Positions 10,514 through 23,762 of a stretch of 64,000 nt of DNA are shown here, in pieces. The notes under the pieces were generated by a model. The model saw only the letters and a program-made list of their open reading frames with translations. It did no database searches and had not been told where the DNA came from. This stretch comes from Rhizoclosmatium globosum (taxonomy: Eukaryota; Chytridiomycota; Chytridiomycetes; Chytridiales; Chytriomycetaceae), in contig MCGO01000033.1 in assembly GCA_002104985.1 (NCBI GenBank), forward strand, positions 372,001-436,000, read 5' to 3'. Position numbers and translations under genes: made by a program. Every line of letters begins with the position of its first letter. The stretch's first letter is position 1.

Positions 10514-13500
10514 TCACTCGGCAATAGCCATGGCAACAGCGTAAGAACCAGAGTGGCTGATGGTAATCTTGACATTCTTAACTCCAGCCTTCTCAACAGC
10601 GGCCTTAGCATCCCCATGGAAAACAACAACTGGTGCCTTGCCCTCCTCTCTCAAAACTTCAATCTCGGCGAGTGGCGCGGCACTTCCCTTGGTCCAGACT
10701 GGAGCTCCAGAGGCAAGAGATGAAACAGCCTTAACAACCGCCTCCTTAGCAGCCCATCGTCCCGCAAAGCTGGATTGTGGTGAAGATGACTTGGAGCAGT
10801 AAGCGATCTCAGCAGCAGTGAAGTTACGCTCGACAAACACAGAGTTTTCAACGTTGACTTCAGAAATCAACTGAACATCAACACCGACACCTTGGCCGGC
10901 AGAAGGTGCAACCTCAGCTGCAGCTGCGATCAAAGCTTGAGAAACTTCAGTCTCGGCAGGAGTCGAACGAAGAGTAGAGTTCTTGATGCCCTTCTCGTTG
11001 AAAGACCAGCTGCCAGTGTTATCCTTGGAAGCTCTGGCCATTGGGTTCAAGTAGACACTAGATTGCTGGGCATCAGTGTATGGGGCAGCGTTCTTGACGC
11101 GGACGAATGGAGCAACTCCGGTCAATGCTTCGTGGTAGTAACGGTAAGAATTGATCTGACGAGCTTCGCGGTGGACGCGGTAAGAGGCGTACTCGTTGGA
11201 CTCCAAAGCAGCGTAGAGGTAGTCTGGGTGCAAAACGAGAACTTCACCACCAGCTTGACCGAAACCGAAGGACTTCAAGATACCGGCTTTAACACCGTCG
11301 GTTTGAATAGTACGAGAAGTGTAGATGATGTGGCGGAACTTAGCAAGACGATCTTCAGTGTTGTCCAAGTTGCGGTTTCCTGGAATAATACCAGTTTCAA
11401 GAACTTGAAGAACTCCGTTCAACATCCAGGCAGCAGCGGCTCCCTTGGGGTGTCCAGTGAGGTACTTCTGGAAGATACTTGGCAGAACATTACCCTTGCT
11501 TCTACCGAGGTGCTCCATTTGTTGGTTAAGAGCTGAAGACTCATTGTAGTCGTTAGCCTTGGTACCGGTTCCGTGGAAAGACGCAACACCAATATCGTCG
11601 ACAGTCATACCGAAAGTTGCAAGAGCTCCCTTGAGTGGGGAAATGCTGTTGTCTTTCTTCCACCAGTCATGGCTCCAAGTGCTGAGTGCAGCCTTCTCCT
11701 TTCGGACTCCCTCCCTTTCAATAAAGTCGGTACGGTGCTTGACAAACTCATCCAAGTCAGCTTCGCCGTTCTTCTTCATTTCCTCAACTTCGTCGGCAAG
11801 AGCTTCATACTCCTTGGCGACCCAAGTCTTGATATGTTCTCTCTCTCGCTTGAGTTGCTTGGAACGGTATTCGAAGCTCAACAATGGGCTCTTGAACTTT
11901 CCGTGGTGCTCACGAGCGGAGGTGAGAATACCCTGACCTGGAGCTGGAACGGAGCGTCCATTCTTGTCAGTAGCAGTGTTGACGGCAGCAATGATACCAC
12001 GGATTGGAACTCCCATCTTGATGGCCAAGTCAGCGGTCATAATGACGTGAATACCAGCACCCTGGGCCTCCATGAAACCACCACGAGTGTCAGTAGCTGG
12101 ACGGCACATGTCCCTTGGTTCTCTGCCCATCGCGAATTCGTCAATTGAGTTCGAAGTAGCCTTCATGTTAGCGAATTCCTGAGAACCTTCCTCCTGGAAA
12201 TCGTCGAAACCACCACAAAGAACAATACGGGCCTTTCCACTCATAATAGTGTCGTAGGCGATATCAACAGACTCGGCCGCAGTAGCACAAGCTCCGACTG
12301 GGGTCTTAATTGGCCCAGATGACGACAACAAGAGCATGTTCACCCAGGCAGCCATAGTGTTGATGAATGACTCCTGGAGAATATCTTGCTGAACTGGTCT
12401 GTCAATGAAACGTTCCTTGAAAGTTATTTTAGTACATGATTTTGTGAAGACAAAACACAAACCTTGAAGATCTTCTGCATTGCTCTCATTCCACCCATAC
12501 CACCTCCTGAGGTGTTACCGACTTCAGACACGTGGACGTACTGGTAGAACTCATATGGATCAGTGACACCAGAAGTAATAAGAGCTTCAACAGTGGCGAC
12601 AAGAGTGTAGAGGGTGACTGGGTCAACCTGGGACACAATGTCGTCTGGAATTCCGTATCGCTTAGCGTCCCAACCAGTTGGGATCTGACCAGCAACAAGA
12701 CGGTCGAAGCGAAGAGCCTTTGGCAAGTAGATATTGGCACCCTTCTTGAGACGGACATAGTAAGCACCGTCTACTTCTTCAACAATCGCGTTCGCTCCGT
12801 GAGCAAGCTTGAAAGCATCTGCTTCTTCCTTGGAGGCTTCAATTGGAGCCATTTCGGTGGTAACGATAACTTCCTGGAGAAGAACCTTCTTGTTGGGGTT
12901 GTAGCCATTGAAGAGCTCTGGCTCTGTAACGCGGTGTTAGATAAAATAACAAAACAGAAACTGCGAACATACCAATCAACCGAATACCGGTGTGTTCCAA
13001 AATCTTCTTTTCGTACTTCTTCTTCACTTCAATGTCCTTGACGGGTTCTTGAGTCTCGACATCAATCCAACCACTGTAAGATGGAAGTTTCTTCAATGGA
13101 CCGTTGTGGAACTTGATGAAACCCATCATCCAAGCCATTTCAATACATCCTTCCAATGAGAACTCTCCCGTAGATTCCATCTCCCAACGAGTTCTGGAAG
13201 AACCCCATGGACCAACTTCACCGAAACCGGTAACAACGACTGTCTTTTCCAAGTCGATCACTCCACGAAGGTGAGTCAAGTTCTGAGTCTTTGGAAGCTC
13301 AGGGAAGGCGAACTTCATGTTGGCACGAGGAGTAACACGAGCAGACACTTGCTTGACTGGACCCTTGATGACCTTCTCGTCCAAAGACCTTTCGTGAGCA
13401 ATAGCACGACGAATTTCGGAAGTCTCCATGAGTTCCTTACGGAGGGAGAACGAGAACTTGTCCAAGTCCTTGACGTTCGACAAACCACCGTTGAGATCAG

Positions 13501-16500
13501 CCCAGATTGGCTCAGTGTAACTGAGCTTAACAATGGATGGGTGGAGGAGACCAATCAAGTTAAAGGCCATCTCGTGGTTAGAGAAAGTTCTTGCACCCAA
13601 GCTCTCGATACCCTCAGCTACAACATCGTTGCTAGACATCAAACCAGTTCCACGAGTCCATCCGATAACAGCACCGATAATGGTGAGGTAGTTCTTCCAA
13701 CCTTCAGCATGGAATCTGTTGAGGAGGGTCTCCAATCCAATCTTAGACTCCCCGTACAAACCGTCACCACCGAAGGTACCATGGTTAGGAGACAATGGCA
13801 ACATAACCGCAGCTGGACGAGTAATGTAGCCCAACTTTTGCTTTTGGATCTTGATTTCTCCCATCAATCTCACCAAGTTGGTGAGCATAATACGGTGGGC
13901 CAATTCGGATCTGGAGTCAATACCGTCGATTTCACGGCCTTGAACAGAGATAGCAGCAAATGGAATGACAAAGTCCAAGTCCCAACCCAAACCATTCTTG
14001 GGGTCGGTATCGTAGATGTATTCAACAAGAGCCTTGGTGTCTTGAAGAGATCCACCGTTAAATGGAACGACAATCAGACGAGATCCCTTGGAACCATGTC
14101 TCTCGTAGATGGAACGGTAGTACTCTGTGGCGGATCGGGAGAAGCTGGAAGTGGTAACCAAGACACAAGCACCACCAGACAACAAAGCCTTCAAAATTTC
14201 GACACCGATGGAGTCTTTACCACATCCAGTGATAAGTACAGTCTTGTTCTTGAAGGAAACACCATCAGCGGCAATGCTGGCCAAAACGTCAAAGTAAGAC
14301 TTGGTCAACGCTCCGTCAGCCTCCCAGTGTGAAGGCTCAGCAGGGTTACGGCGCTTCAAGTAGAGGAATGGAAGGTTCTCTCCCTCGAATTCCTTGTCAG
14401 CCCCCAAGAGGTCCTTAACCTCTCCGAACAAAGCAGCCAACTTGTCACGGGAAGCAGCATCCAAATTCTTTTCGGCCGCATCGATGACAGCCTTCATCTG
14501 AGAGAACTTGGAGTCCAAACCGGCTGGAGTAGCCTTGGCAATCTTAGTCAAGTCAGAACCAGTCTTCATGTCCTTGACATACTCCTTCATGTTGGTAGCG
14601 GTACGACGCTCCTCCTTGTAAACAAGGTTACCAGACTCAGAGACAGTCGTGGTTGGCTTGGTTGGGCGGTAAGCGACTGAGAATAAACAATTAATAGGAA
14701 GTTAGATAGAAAATTATCACTAAACTGTTTTTGTACACGGGATCGCTGTTCAGGGCAGCCTTGCAGTTGTCCAAAAGAACTTTACCCAACTCTTGAACAC
14801 GAGCATAGTTCTCTCCTTTCTCGACAGGACAGTTGTTGATGTAGTACTCCATGAAAGAAATCAAACTTTCGTAATCCTCGGCACGGTTCATCAAGTGCAC
14901 GCACTGGTTCATCAACTCACGATCAACTGATGTGATGCGACCGAAAATGATGTCGTAATACAATTGAAGAGCGTCTTGACGAGCCCAGTTCCAGCTGGAG
15001 TCGAATGTGCGGACCTTGAGCTTGGTGAAAGCAGGCTTGATACCGTTCTCGTAGAAATCACCGTGCTCAGCAGACCACAAGTCGAGCTGCTTTTGGAGAG
15101 TTTCACGCTCTTCCTTTCCGGCGGCAAGGGCATCAGCATGTCCAAGCAAGTCGATATCCAAGTACTTGGCAAACTGCTCCATCTGCGAGCGGATCAACAA
15201 GTCAGTCTTGAGCTTTTGAAGGTTGAACTCTTCGCTGTTCATAACAGCTCCACCCATAACAGCAGCACCTCCAGACGAAGCACCACCACCAAGAGAAACT
15301 CCAACCTTGGCGGCGTAAGCTTGAGCAGCCCCGTCCAACCAGGCCTTAGCTTCGGCTTCGCTTCCAAGACGACCGGCTGGCTCGATGGTCAAACCGTGGA
15401 GAAGAACTCCTTCGGCTCTCTTTGGTCCCAAACCGAAAGTAGCACTCAAGTGAGACTTGACAGCGTTCATACCGAAACCAGCTGGCATCTTAGCAGACAC
15501 GAGCTTGTTGATGTGACCAGAAGAAGTCTTGCCCAAGTTACCCGAAAAGTTGTTTTGGATGGCAGATGCAACTTCACTCAATGGAACTTCTTCGGCCTTG
15601 TCGGCCAGAACATTACCGAACTCAGCAGCCAAGTCTCCCAAGATTTCGTTCTGGAGAGTAGACTTTCCACCGACGAGACTCTTGATTGTGGCAGATCCAG
15701 AGACTTCCGCGAGTGGCTTCTTGAGCTTGTGGGCAATCAAGACAAACAGAACTTCAGAGGCGGTCAATGGAACGTCGCTGTGAACAAAATGTCAGTTATG
15801 ACAATTAAATTTCTGAATTACAAACCTGATTGGTCCAACAGAAGCAGAAACTGGACCAGCGGCAAAAGTAACAGCGGCTGGAGCAGCAGCACCACCAGAA
15901 GATCCAAGAGCAACTCCAACCTTGGCACTGTATCCCTGAGCAGCGCTTTCCAACCAAGCCTTGGCTTCAGCCTCGCTTCCGAGACGACCGGCTGGCTCGA
16001 TGGTCAAACCGTGAACCAAAACACCCTCGGCTCTCTTTGGTCCCAATCCGAAAGCATTCTTCAAGTGGGCCTTGACAGCATTCATACCAAAACCCGCTGG
16101 CATCTTGGCAGACACAAGCTTGGTAACCAAAGTAGTAGATGTCTTTCCAAGGTTTCCAGAGTGAGCGTTCTGGAGAGCGGTGGCAACTTCCTTCAATGGA
16201 AGCTCCTCAGCCTTCTCGGCCAAGACGTTTCCAAACTCGGCTCCAAGGTCTCCCAAAATTTCGTTCTGGAGAGTAGACTTTCCACCAACAAGGTCCTTGA
16301 TGGACTTGGTTGGGGCAATCTCGGCCAATGGCTTCTTGAGCTTGTGCGCAATGACGGCATACAAGATTTCACCGGCAGTGATTGGAGCATCGCTATTTGA
16401 AGCATTAATTACTTTGATATGTATAACGAACACCTTACCTGACGGCACCAGAAGAAGCAGCAGGAGCAGCGGCAACTGGAGCAGCAACCGCAACTGGGGC

Positions 16501-19500
16501 GGCAGCAACAGGAGCAGCTGAAGCAGCAGCTGGGGCTGGGGCGGACTCCTCAACAGCGACATCTTCGAACTCGTAGTAAATGTCCTTACGGTCCTTGGAA
16601 GTACACAACTGAACACGACGACGAGTAACGGCGTCATCATAAGCTTCGTACTTCATCTTCAAGGTACGAATAGCCATTCCGCTCAAGACAGGGTTTGGTC
16701 CAACTTCAATCAAACGCTCGACTTCGAACTTCTTGAAGATCAAGTCTTGGGTCTCAATCCAACGGACTGGAGAAGCAAACTGGTAAGCGAGCAACTCAAC
16801 CAAGAGACAGTGTCCGAGAATTTGCTGGCCTTGTGGAGTAGAGTTCTTGGCCTCGTCCCAGTTGTCCAAAACCTTCTTGAGTGGCTCAGACTTGGTCTGC
16901 TGGTAAGTCATCTCGAAGTACTCCTTGGAGAGAGCAAATGGAACAGCAGTCAAGTTTGGAATGTACTTTCCTTTCAAGAGGTTAACGTTCAATCGGGCTG
17001 GATCAAAGGACTTGATCAAAATCTCTCTGAATGGAGCAACTCCGTTCAACAAGAAGCTGGAGTGGAATGGTACATCAATACCAGGGAGTGGGATAGTAGC
17101 GACACCACGCTCTGGAACCAAAACCCCGTCAGCAGCCTTCTTGGCTCTGGCACCAGCGATAGCTTCGTCACAGATCTCATCCAAGACAGCCTCAATCTCA
17201 GCAATGGTCTTGGTACGGACCAGCTCAATGAAGTTCAAGTTGAGTCCCTTAACCTTGTTCAAAGTACGACGCAAAACGTCCAAGTTGGTCAAAGAACCAG
17301 CCATAACATACTGGAAGTTCTCAACGTTGTAGTTGACAATCTCGAGCAAGTCCTTGGAACGGCGGGAGATGGATTGAACGACAAAGACGAGAGCCTTGTC
17401 ACCGAAAGTGTGAGAGACACGGACAGGGTTGACAGCACACATTCCGTAGTCGGAGCGTCCTTGAGCGTCTCTTGGAACGGCGACTTGCATGGTCATACCA
17501 CGGTAGAAGACGACGTCGACGAGAGACTCGATAGAAAGGGTTTCACCAACGGCAGTAAGACCGGCGTATTCTCCCAAAGAGTGACCAGCGAAAACAGAGT
17601 CTTGTGGGACAACGCCGTTGGTCTTCATGTCGTGGAAGCTAGCAAACTCCATCAAGGTCAGGGCTGGTTGAGTGAATTGAGTCGCAGACAAGAGACCAGC
17701 TGGGTGAGAGAAGGTGTAGCTTGGAGTATCCTCGTGAATGTCTGGGAACAATGGAAGGGACTGAACCTGACCGTCGACGACAGTTTGGTAGATCAACTGA
17801 CGGTAGTGGTCACGGATAGCAGCTCCCTTGATACCCCCGAAGTGGATAGTCTTGCTAATAGGGTTGGAGCGAACAATCTCCAAAATGGAAACACCGTAAC
17901 GACCCAACATGTGAGAGTCAGCACGGTCCCAAACATCCTTGGCGACAGCACTCTTTGCGTACAAGTCCATACCCATTCCGACCTCCTGGGAACCTTGACC
18001 AGTGAAGACGAAAGCAGTAGTTGGCTGCTCAACCTTGGCGCTTCCCTGGAGAACAGTCTCGCCGCGAGTGTTGACGGTAGTAATCTTGATCAACTTCTTA
18101 CCGTTGGACATACCAACGTGGTGGAGCTTGGTTTCCAACTGGTCTCCTGGAAGAACCATTCCCATGCTACAGAATCGGTTAGAAACAATACGTTACCATA
18201 AAACGACAACAACACTTACAAAGTAACGGAGTACTCTTTGACACGCTTTGGCTCGTTGTTGGCAGCGAAGATTTCGACGAACTTACGAGTGGAAGCAGAA
18301 GTCCACATTCCGTGAGTAATGGTTCCTGGCAAGTTGGCCAAGTCAGCAAAGAATGGGTTGACGTGGATTGGGTTCAAGTCCAAAGAAGCCTGAGCGTAAG
18401 CTTCGTTGGAAGTTGGGACAACCACAGTGGCTGGGAAAACCTTGGGGTCTGGCAAGATGGAGTAACCCCCGTTGGAGAAGAAGACGTCCTGCTCAATGGT
18501 AGTACCGACTCTCTGCAAGTAGTCCATAACGACGTTTCCGTAGCAGTTCTCGGCAGAGTACTCGACGCGACCAATCTCGAATGTCTCACGAGTGGTTCGG
18601 ATCTGGACAGAACCGGTGGTCTTGATCTCAGAGTAAACAGCAGCAGACTTGTTTCTGGCGAAAGTGTCCAGACGGAAGATCAAGGTGGTGCCTGGAGTGA
18701 TCTCTGGGGCATCGGCGTTCCACTTGACCCAGGTTTTGGCCTTCAAGACAGCAACGTCCTTGACAGACTGGAGCTTGACTTGGATAGGAGTCTCAACGGT
18801 ACGACGGAAAGCGTTTTCGTAATCGTTGAACTTCCCACGGTACAAGAAGCGAGAGATAATCTCCAAAACTGGCTCTCCGCCCTTGGACAAAGTAGCCTTG
18901 ACCTCAACAGTCTACAAATAAAAGTCAGATCAAAAATTGCCATGAAAGCAATACACACCTTTCCACTGTCGTTCATGGTGATGGAGTTGATCACAGCCTT
19001 GGTGTCGATCTTGTCACCGGCAACGATCATGACATCGCTCAACACACGGAACTCGTTACCCAAGTGAACAAGCTTGAGCAAGTCACCGTCAATCTCCTTT
19101 GGCAAGATGGCAGTGACGATTGACTTCCAACCGGCAACAATACCGAAGTCCATTGGAGCGACGGACTCGGTCTGCTGGTGGTAGAGTTCGGCACGGTTGT
19201 CAACAATGTGGATGAAGTCTTGGAGCTGCTGGGCTTCAACCTGTGTTTACAACGTTAGAATTGAAAGAACGATATTATATAATAGGATTTACCTGGAAGG
19301 AAGAGGTGAAGGTATCAGTTGGCTTCATTCCGAACTCATCCTTCTTCACATTCCAGAGAGCTCCGTAGAACTCCTTGATGCGCTGGTTGCGACCCTATAA
19401 ACCAAAGAGCGATTAATAAACAAATTGAAGTTAAGAAACCACGAACCTCCATGTCTTCGTGAATAGGAGCATGACCTTGGGCAGGCTTGTAGGTGAAGAA

Positions 19501-22500
19501 GAATTGCAGTGGGACGTAGTCAGCTCCACGCTTCTCGCTGATGGTAACAGTAATTCTGTCGCCTTCAATGCTAATAACAAGAGCGGCATGACGAGATGGA
19601 ACGGATCCAGTCAATCGGCTGCTGTACACACTCAAAACTTGTGGCTTGTTGGCAGCGTCCAACTTGACAAAAACGGTTTGTTTGGCACGTGGACGAACCA
19701 AGTTAATGATTGGGTTTGGAGTGAGGAGCTTTCCACGGACGACGGCCTCAGTGGTCAAGAGGGCACGGAGCCAGGTGACTTCGGTACCGGCGAGGGTCTG
19801 GACCCAGTCGTTCAAGTCTGGGAGTTCCTTGGCTGAACGTGGGACTTCGTACATCATGGTGGTACCGTCAGCGTCGCGGAGGACAGTGGTAGTAACCTTG
19901 GCAGCCTTCTCCTCCAAAGCACGGACACTTGGCTGGACACCCAAGTATTCGACGACAGGAATGTTGGCATCACTGTTGTTGTAGTACTTCTCCTTGATGG
20001 CAGCAATCTGACCCTTGTACATGTTACCAAGGATATCAGCGACTGGCTCGTCGACGGTCTTGGAGTGGTGAACGGCAACTGGACCTTGGAGAATGGCAAC
20101 ACGACCGGCATCAGCGTCAATGACGGCATCAACATCCTCGGATTGCCAGAGAGAGTCCTTCTTGAGCCAGAATTCGAACTTCTCGTCGAAGACTGGGATG
20201 AATGGAGGTGGCTTTCTCCATGGAATAGTGGCGATGGACAAGAAGTGGAAGACATCCTCTTGAGTCAAGGTCTGCTCAACAGCCTCTGGGTAAGCTTCGA
20301 ACAACGCCTCAACGAAGGAGTGTGGGTCAACCTGGAGAGCATCGTCGCTCTGGATAAGAGAAACAGTCTCCTTCTTGTTGAAACGCTCCTCGACACGACG
20401 CATGAAGTCCGTAGTGGTGTCACGCAAAGTGACATCGATCCAACGACCTTGCTTCTTGATGAACAAAAGCTCAACCATGCGGTCAGCAACTTCCTTGTAG
20501 GTCATTTCGTGCAAGTCACATGGACGTCCATCAGCCTTCTTTCCGAACCATGGCTTCTGGAAGTCGCTGTTCAACTTGGAGATAATGTAGTCCTTCTTGG
20601 CGTTCAAGGCAGCGACACGCTTCTCACGAGGGAGAGACAAGATGGTCTCGTCCATCTCCTTCCAGAACATGACACCTCGGTTGGCAATCTTGTGAATTGG
20701 CTCACCGAGCTCAGACTTGACAGTGACGATTCCACCAGTTGGGCCCTTGTAAGTCTTCTCCCAGGAAGATTCGTCGGACATGGCGATACCTGGGGCGGCG
20801 CAGATGAGCTCCTTGACGGAACGGGAGGTAGTGGCTTCCTTGGCGACCATGACACGAGATCCGACGAGGATACCGTCGAATGGCATAGGGGCGTAGTCGA
20901 ACTGAGTAGACCACTCTCCAGTGAGGTATGGAACAGTTCCCTCAGCGTCACCGAAACCGGAACCAACAACAATAGTGATGTTTGGAACGCGACGAATGGC
21001 GGCTGAAAGAAACGCGTAAGTAATCGAGTGAAGAAGTGAGAGCGAAACACATACCGTAAGTCTCCAACATTGGCTGGTGGAAATCCTCGAAAGAGTGGTG
21101 ACCTCCTCCACGACCACCGGTCCACTGAAGAATAACTGGCATGTCTGGGGCATTCTTGGCAATGGAGATAACACGACGGATGTCCTCGACACTTCCTGGC
21201 TTGAAGGCGACGTGGCGAATACCAGCCTTCTTCAAGTTTCCAACAACCTCGTCAGCAACATCCAAAGATGGTACTCCAGCAGCGATACAAATACCCTCCA
21301 TTGGGATACCCTCCTTACGCATAGCCATGGTAGCTGGGTATTGGAAACCCCAAAGTCTTGGGTTCAAGAAGAGAATGTTGAGGGTAATACCAGCACCAGC
21401 TCCAACCATTCCCAAAATCTGGTTCACACGGGCACGCAAGTGTCCCTCAGTGTGTTGACCTCCTCCGGCCAATTCGACGTGGTAACCGGCGTTGATAATG
21501 GCAGAGACGAATTGAGCGTCCATGGTACATGGGGTCATACCAGCAACCATCAAAGGTGGCTTGGAGAGGAGACGGGAGAAGGAGGTGTCGAGTTGGATTT
21601 CGTTGGTGGATGCGATTTTGACGAGCTTTGGACGGAACTGCTCAGCCCAGTTGGGGGCAAAACGAATAGAAGCAGTGTCGTGGTCGAAGAAGTAAGACTT
21701 GTCAAAGAGCTCAGATGATGTCATTTCGAGGGAGGCAGCGAGAATAACCTGACCAAATGATTAAAAACAAGGACATTACATACAATCGTGGATTACACAC
21801 CTGAACACCAGTTCCTTCCTTGTTTCTGTGGGTGAGACCTCCAATACCAGATGATCCTCCAGGTCCAAAGTCCAAAATGTGGGTAACATTCTGCTTTGTT
21901 GCAACCTCCCAAAGAACTGGCAAGGTACAGATCTGCTCAACGAGGGAAAGGGTCAAGTTGTCTCCCGCAGCAGCCAAGTCTTCACCAGTCTTGGTGTGGA
22001 AGACTGGAATCTTGACCTTCTCGGCAACAAAAGACAAGGAGTGCTCCTTGATATCCTGCTCCAAGATGGCTGGGACATCCTTCAAGTTCTCAGAGTGGAA
22101 TGGAACAGTGACTGGCAAGAATCGAGAAGTGAAGCGGACCTTGCGCTGGGAGAATGGAATACGGTTCTGGTTCTCGCCTGGAGCGGCCTTGATCTTACGG
22201 AGGGCAACGTTGAGACCGTAGAGAGACTGGGGTGGACCAGTACAAATACATGCACGAGGACCATTGATGAGAGAAAGCTGGATGCGCTTCTCTGTTGGCA
22301 AGTGCTGGTTGGTTTGCTCAATGTGTTCAGCGATTTCCCCACGGCGGAGACCTTCAGTGATACGAGTAAGTCAAAGATTAGAAATTAGGAGGAAATACGT
22401 ACCAGAAACGAGCAACATAGGAGTTGGAACACCTTCACCGGAGTCCAAAGAGTCCTGGAGGATCTTTGGATCCAAAGTGGTGGATGGCCATGCATTTTGA

Positions 22501-23762
22501 GAACGAAGACCAATCCAGAAGAGGAGACCGAGAGCCTTTTGAGTGTTCTCCAAAAACTCCTTCTCAGTTTCAGAGGAGGCAATAACAATTGAAGACACGA
22601 TACCCTGGGAGTGACCCGTGGTTCCTAAGATGAGATGTTAGTCAGAGATTCGATATATAATTATTTCATCTACACGACAGGAAAGAGAGAGGGGCTCGAA
22701 TTCTTTTGCACAGCAACAAGGTGATGAAGAGAAAGCGAAAATTTTGGGTAACAGGGTCTGAAGTCGGCGGACCACTTTCCTTCCGAGTTGATCCGTTCTA
22801 AATCTGACGCATCCACGAACGTTGCTGCAAGTACAAGAGAAGCGGGTAGGACGTAAGGAGGGAAAGGGTTTCAAGGGCAGATAGGGATAATGCCGCAGCA
22901 TAACAGCGATAACAACAGATGACAGGACTCCAATAAATCGAATCCACTAACCTTGAATCAAGGATCTCAACTCTCCGGGAGTCTTGTTGGCAATCTTGAG
23001 AGTAACCCAGTAGGCCAAGAGCTGAGTAAGCCCGATAAGAGGAAGAGACAAGTCGGTAGCGAGGAGGGACTGAGTGTTTGGCTTAGTCTCTGGCTTCTGG
23101 AGCCATTCCATGACATCAATGCGGTCAGCGTAGAGCTTGCGGGCCTTCTCGGAGGTAGAGTGCTGGAGCAGGGTGACAGCGGCTTCCTTCAAGAAAGGGG
23201 TAGCAAAGGCCTCGTAGACATCAAAGAGATCCTCGAGCTCGGCAAAGTATTCCTCGACGTTTCCTTGGCCACCAAAGATGACGGAGAGACGGGCCTTTCC
23301 TTGTTCGGCGGCCTCCAAGAGAGCCGAGGAGTGGGACGCGGACAGAGTCGGAGCGCCGAGGGCCTTGAGGGCCGCCACTGCCGCGTAGAAGGTCTTGAGG
23401 ACGAAGCGGCGCTGGGGAGCAGTCAGGGTTCGCACGACGGCGTGGATGTCGTTCGTCGCGGCAAACGACGAGTGGAAGCGCTCAAAGACGACCGCGGCAA
23501 GAGGCAGCGACTCGGCCAAGGCGCCCGCGAGAACCCGCGCGTGGAGAACAACCGCCGCGTCGTCGTCGTCGCTCGCGGTAAGCTTCTCACGCACTACTTC
23601 GGCAACGGGCCACAGCGCAAGCGGAATCGGGATCGTGACCTCGGTGCCGTTGCGGCGGATCACGAGGCCGCGGGAGTTGCCTGGCGCAGCAGCAGAGGCG
23701 GTGGTGGCAGCGGCAGCGGCAACGTCTTGGACGGCGTGGGCAGTTGCAGCAGTGGATGTCAT
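10514..23762 (-). CDS. Single-chain fungal fatty acid synthase (FAS1-FAS2 fusion) with two ACP domains
   Basis: Fourteen exons: 23762-22952, 22624-22403, 22351-21801, 21748-21055, 21002-19447, 19394-19293, 19240-18959, 18911-18220, 18166-16439, 16392-15826, 15777-14726, 14676-12973, 12923-12463 and 12415-10514. They sum to 12,324 nt, or 4107 residues. Approximate domain positions are acetyltransferase 1-530 (GHSQG), enoyl reductase 535-900 ([20 protein letters not shown]), dehydratase ~1000-1660 and malonyl/palmitoyl transferase 1690-2130 ([21 protein letters not shown]). Then come ACP1 ~2215-2395, ACP2 ~2403-2570, ketoreductase ~2750-3150, ketosynthase ~3290-3900 ([20 protein letters not shown]) and phosphopantetheinyl transferase ~3985-4107 ([11 protein letters not shown]). 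Both ACPs keep the DLVGGKST phosphopantetheine serine motif. The cytosolic enzyme makes C16/C18 acyl-CoA from acetyl- and malonyl-CoA. All twelve internal introns are 46-53 nt, and intron 1 is 327 nt. No catalytic motif that I checked is broken. Confidence 0.96.
15826..16392 (-). repeat. Duplicated ACP-encoding exon within the FAS gene
   Basis: Exon 10 (567 nt, ACP1) is bounded on both sides by introns that split an AG/C serine codon in phase 2. The following exon 11 begins the same way and encodes a second, closely similar ACP ([10 protein letters not shown] and [20 protein letters not shown] in both). A symmetric exon of this kind can be duplicated without disturbing the frame. The two copies diverge mainly in the Ala/Gly linkers and around the fifth helix. 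Confidence 0.8.

Noticed and set aside
10560..22400. Long plus-strand open frames opposite the FAS gene (for example 13271-14332, 14964-16400, 16747-18201)
   Set aside because: They mirror the strongly biased codons of the FAS exons, stop near the same introns and show no domain or low-complexity pattern of their own. They are shadows of the real gene.
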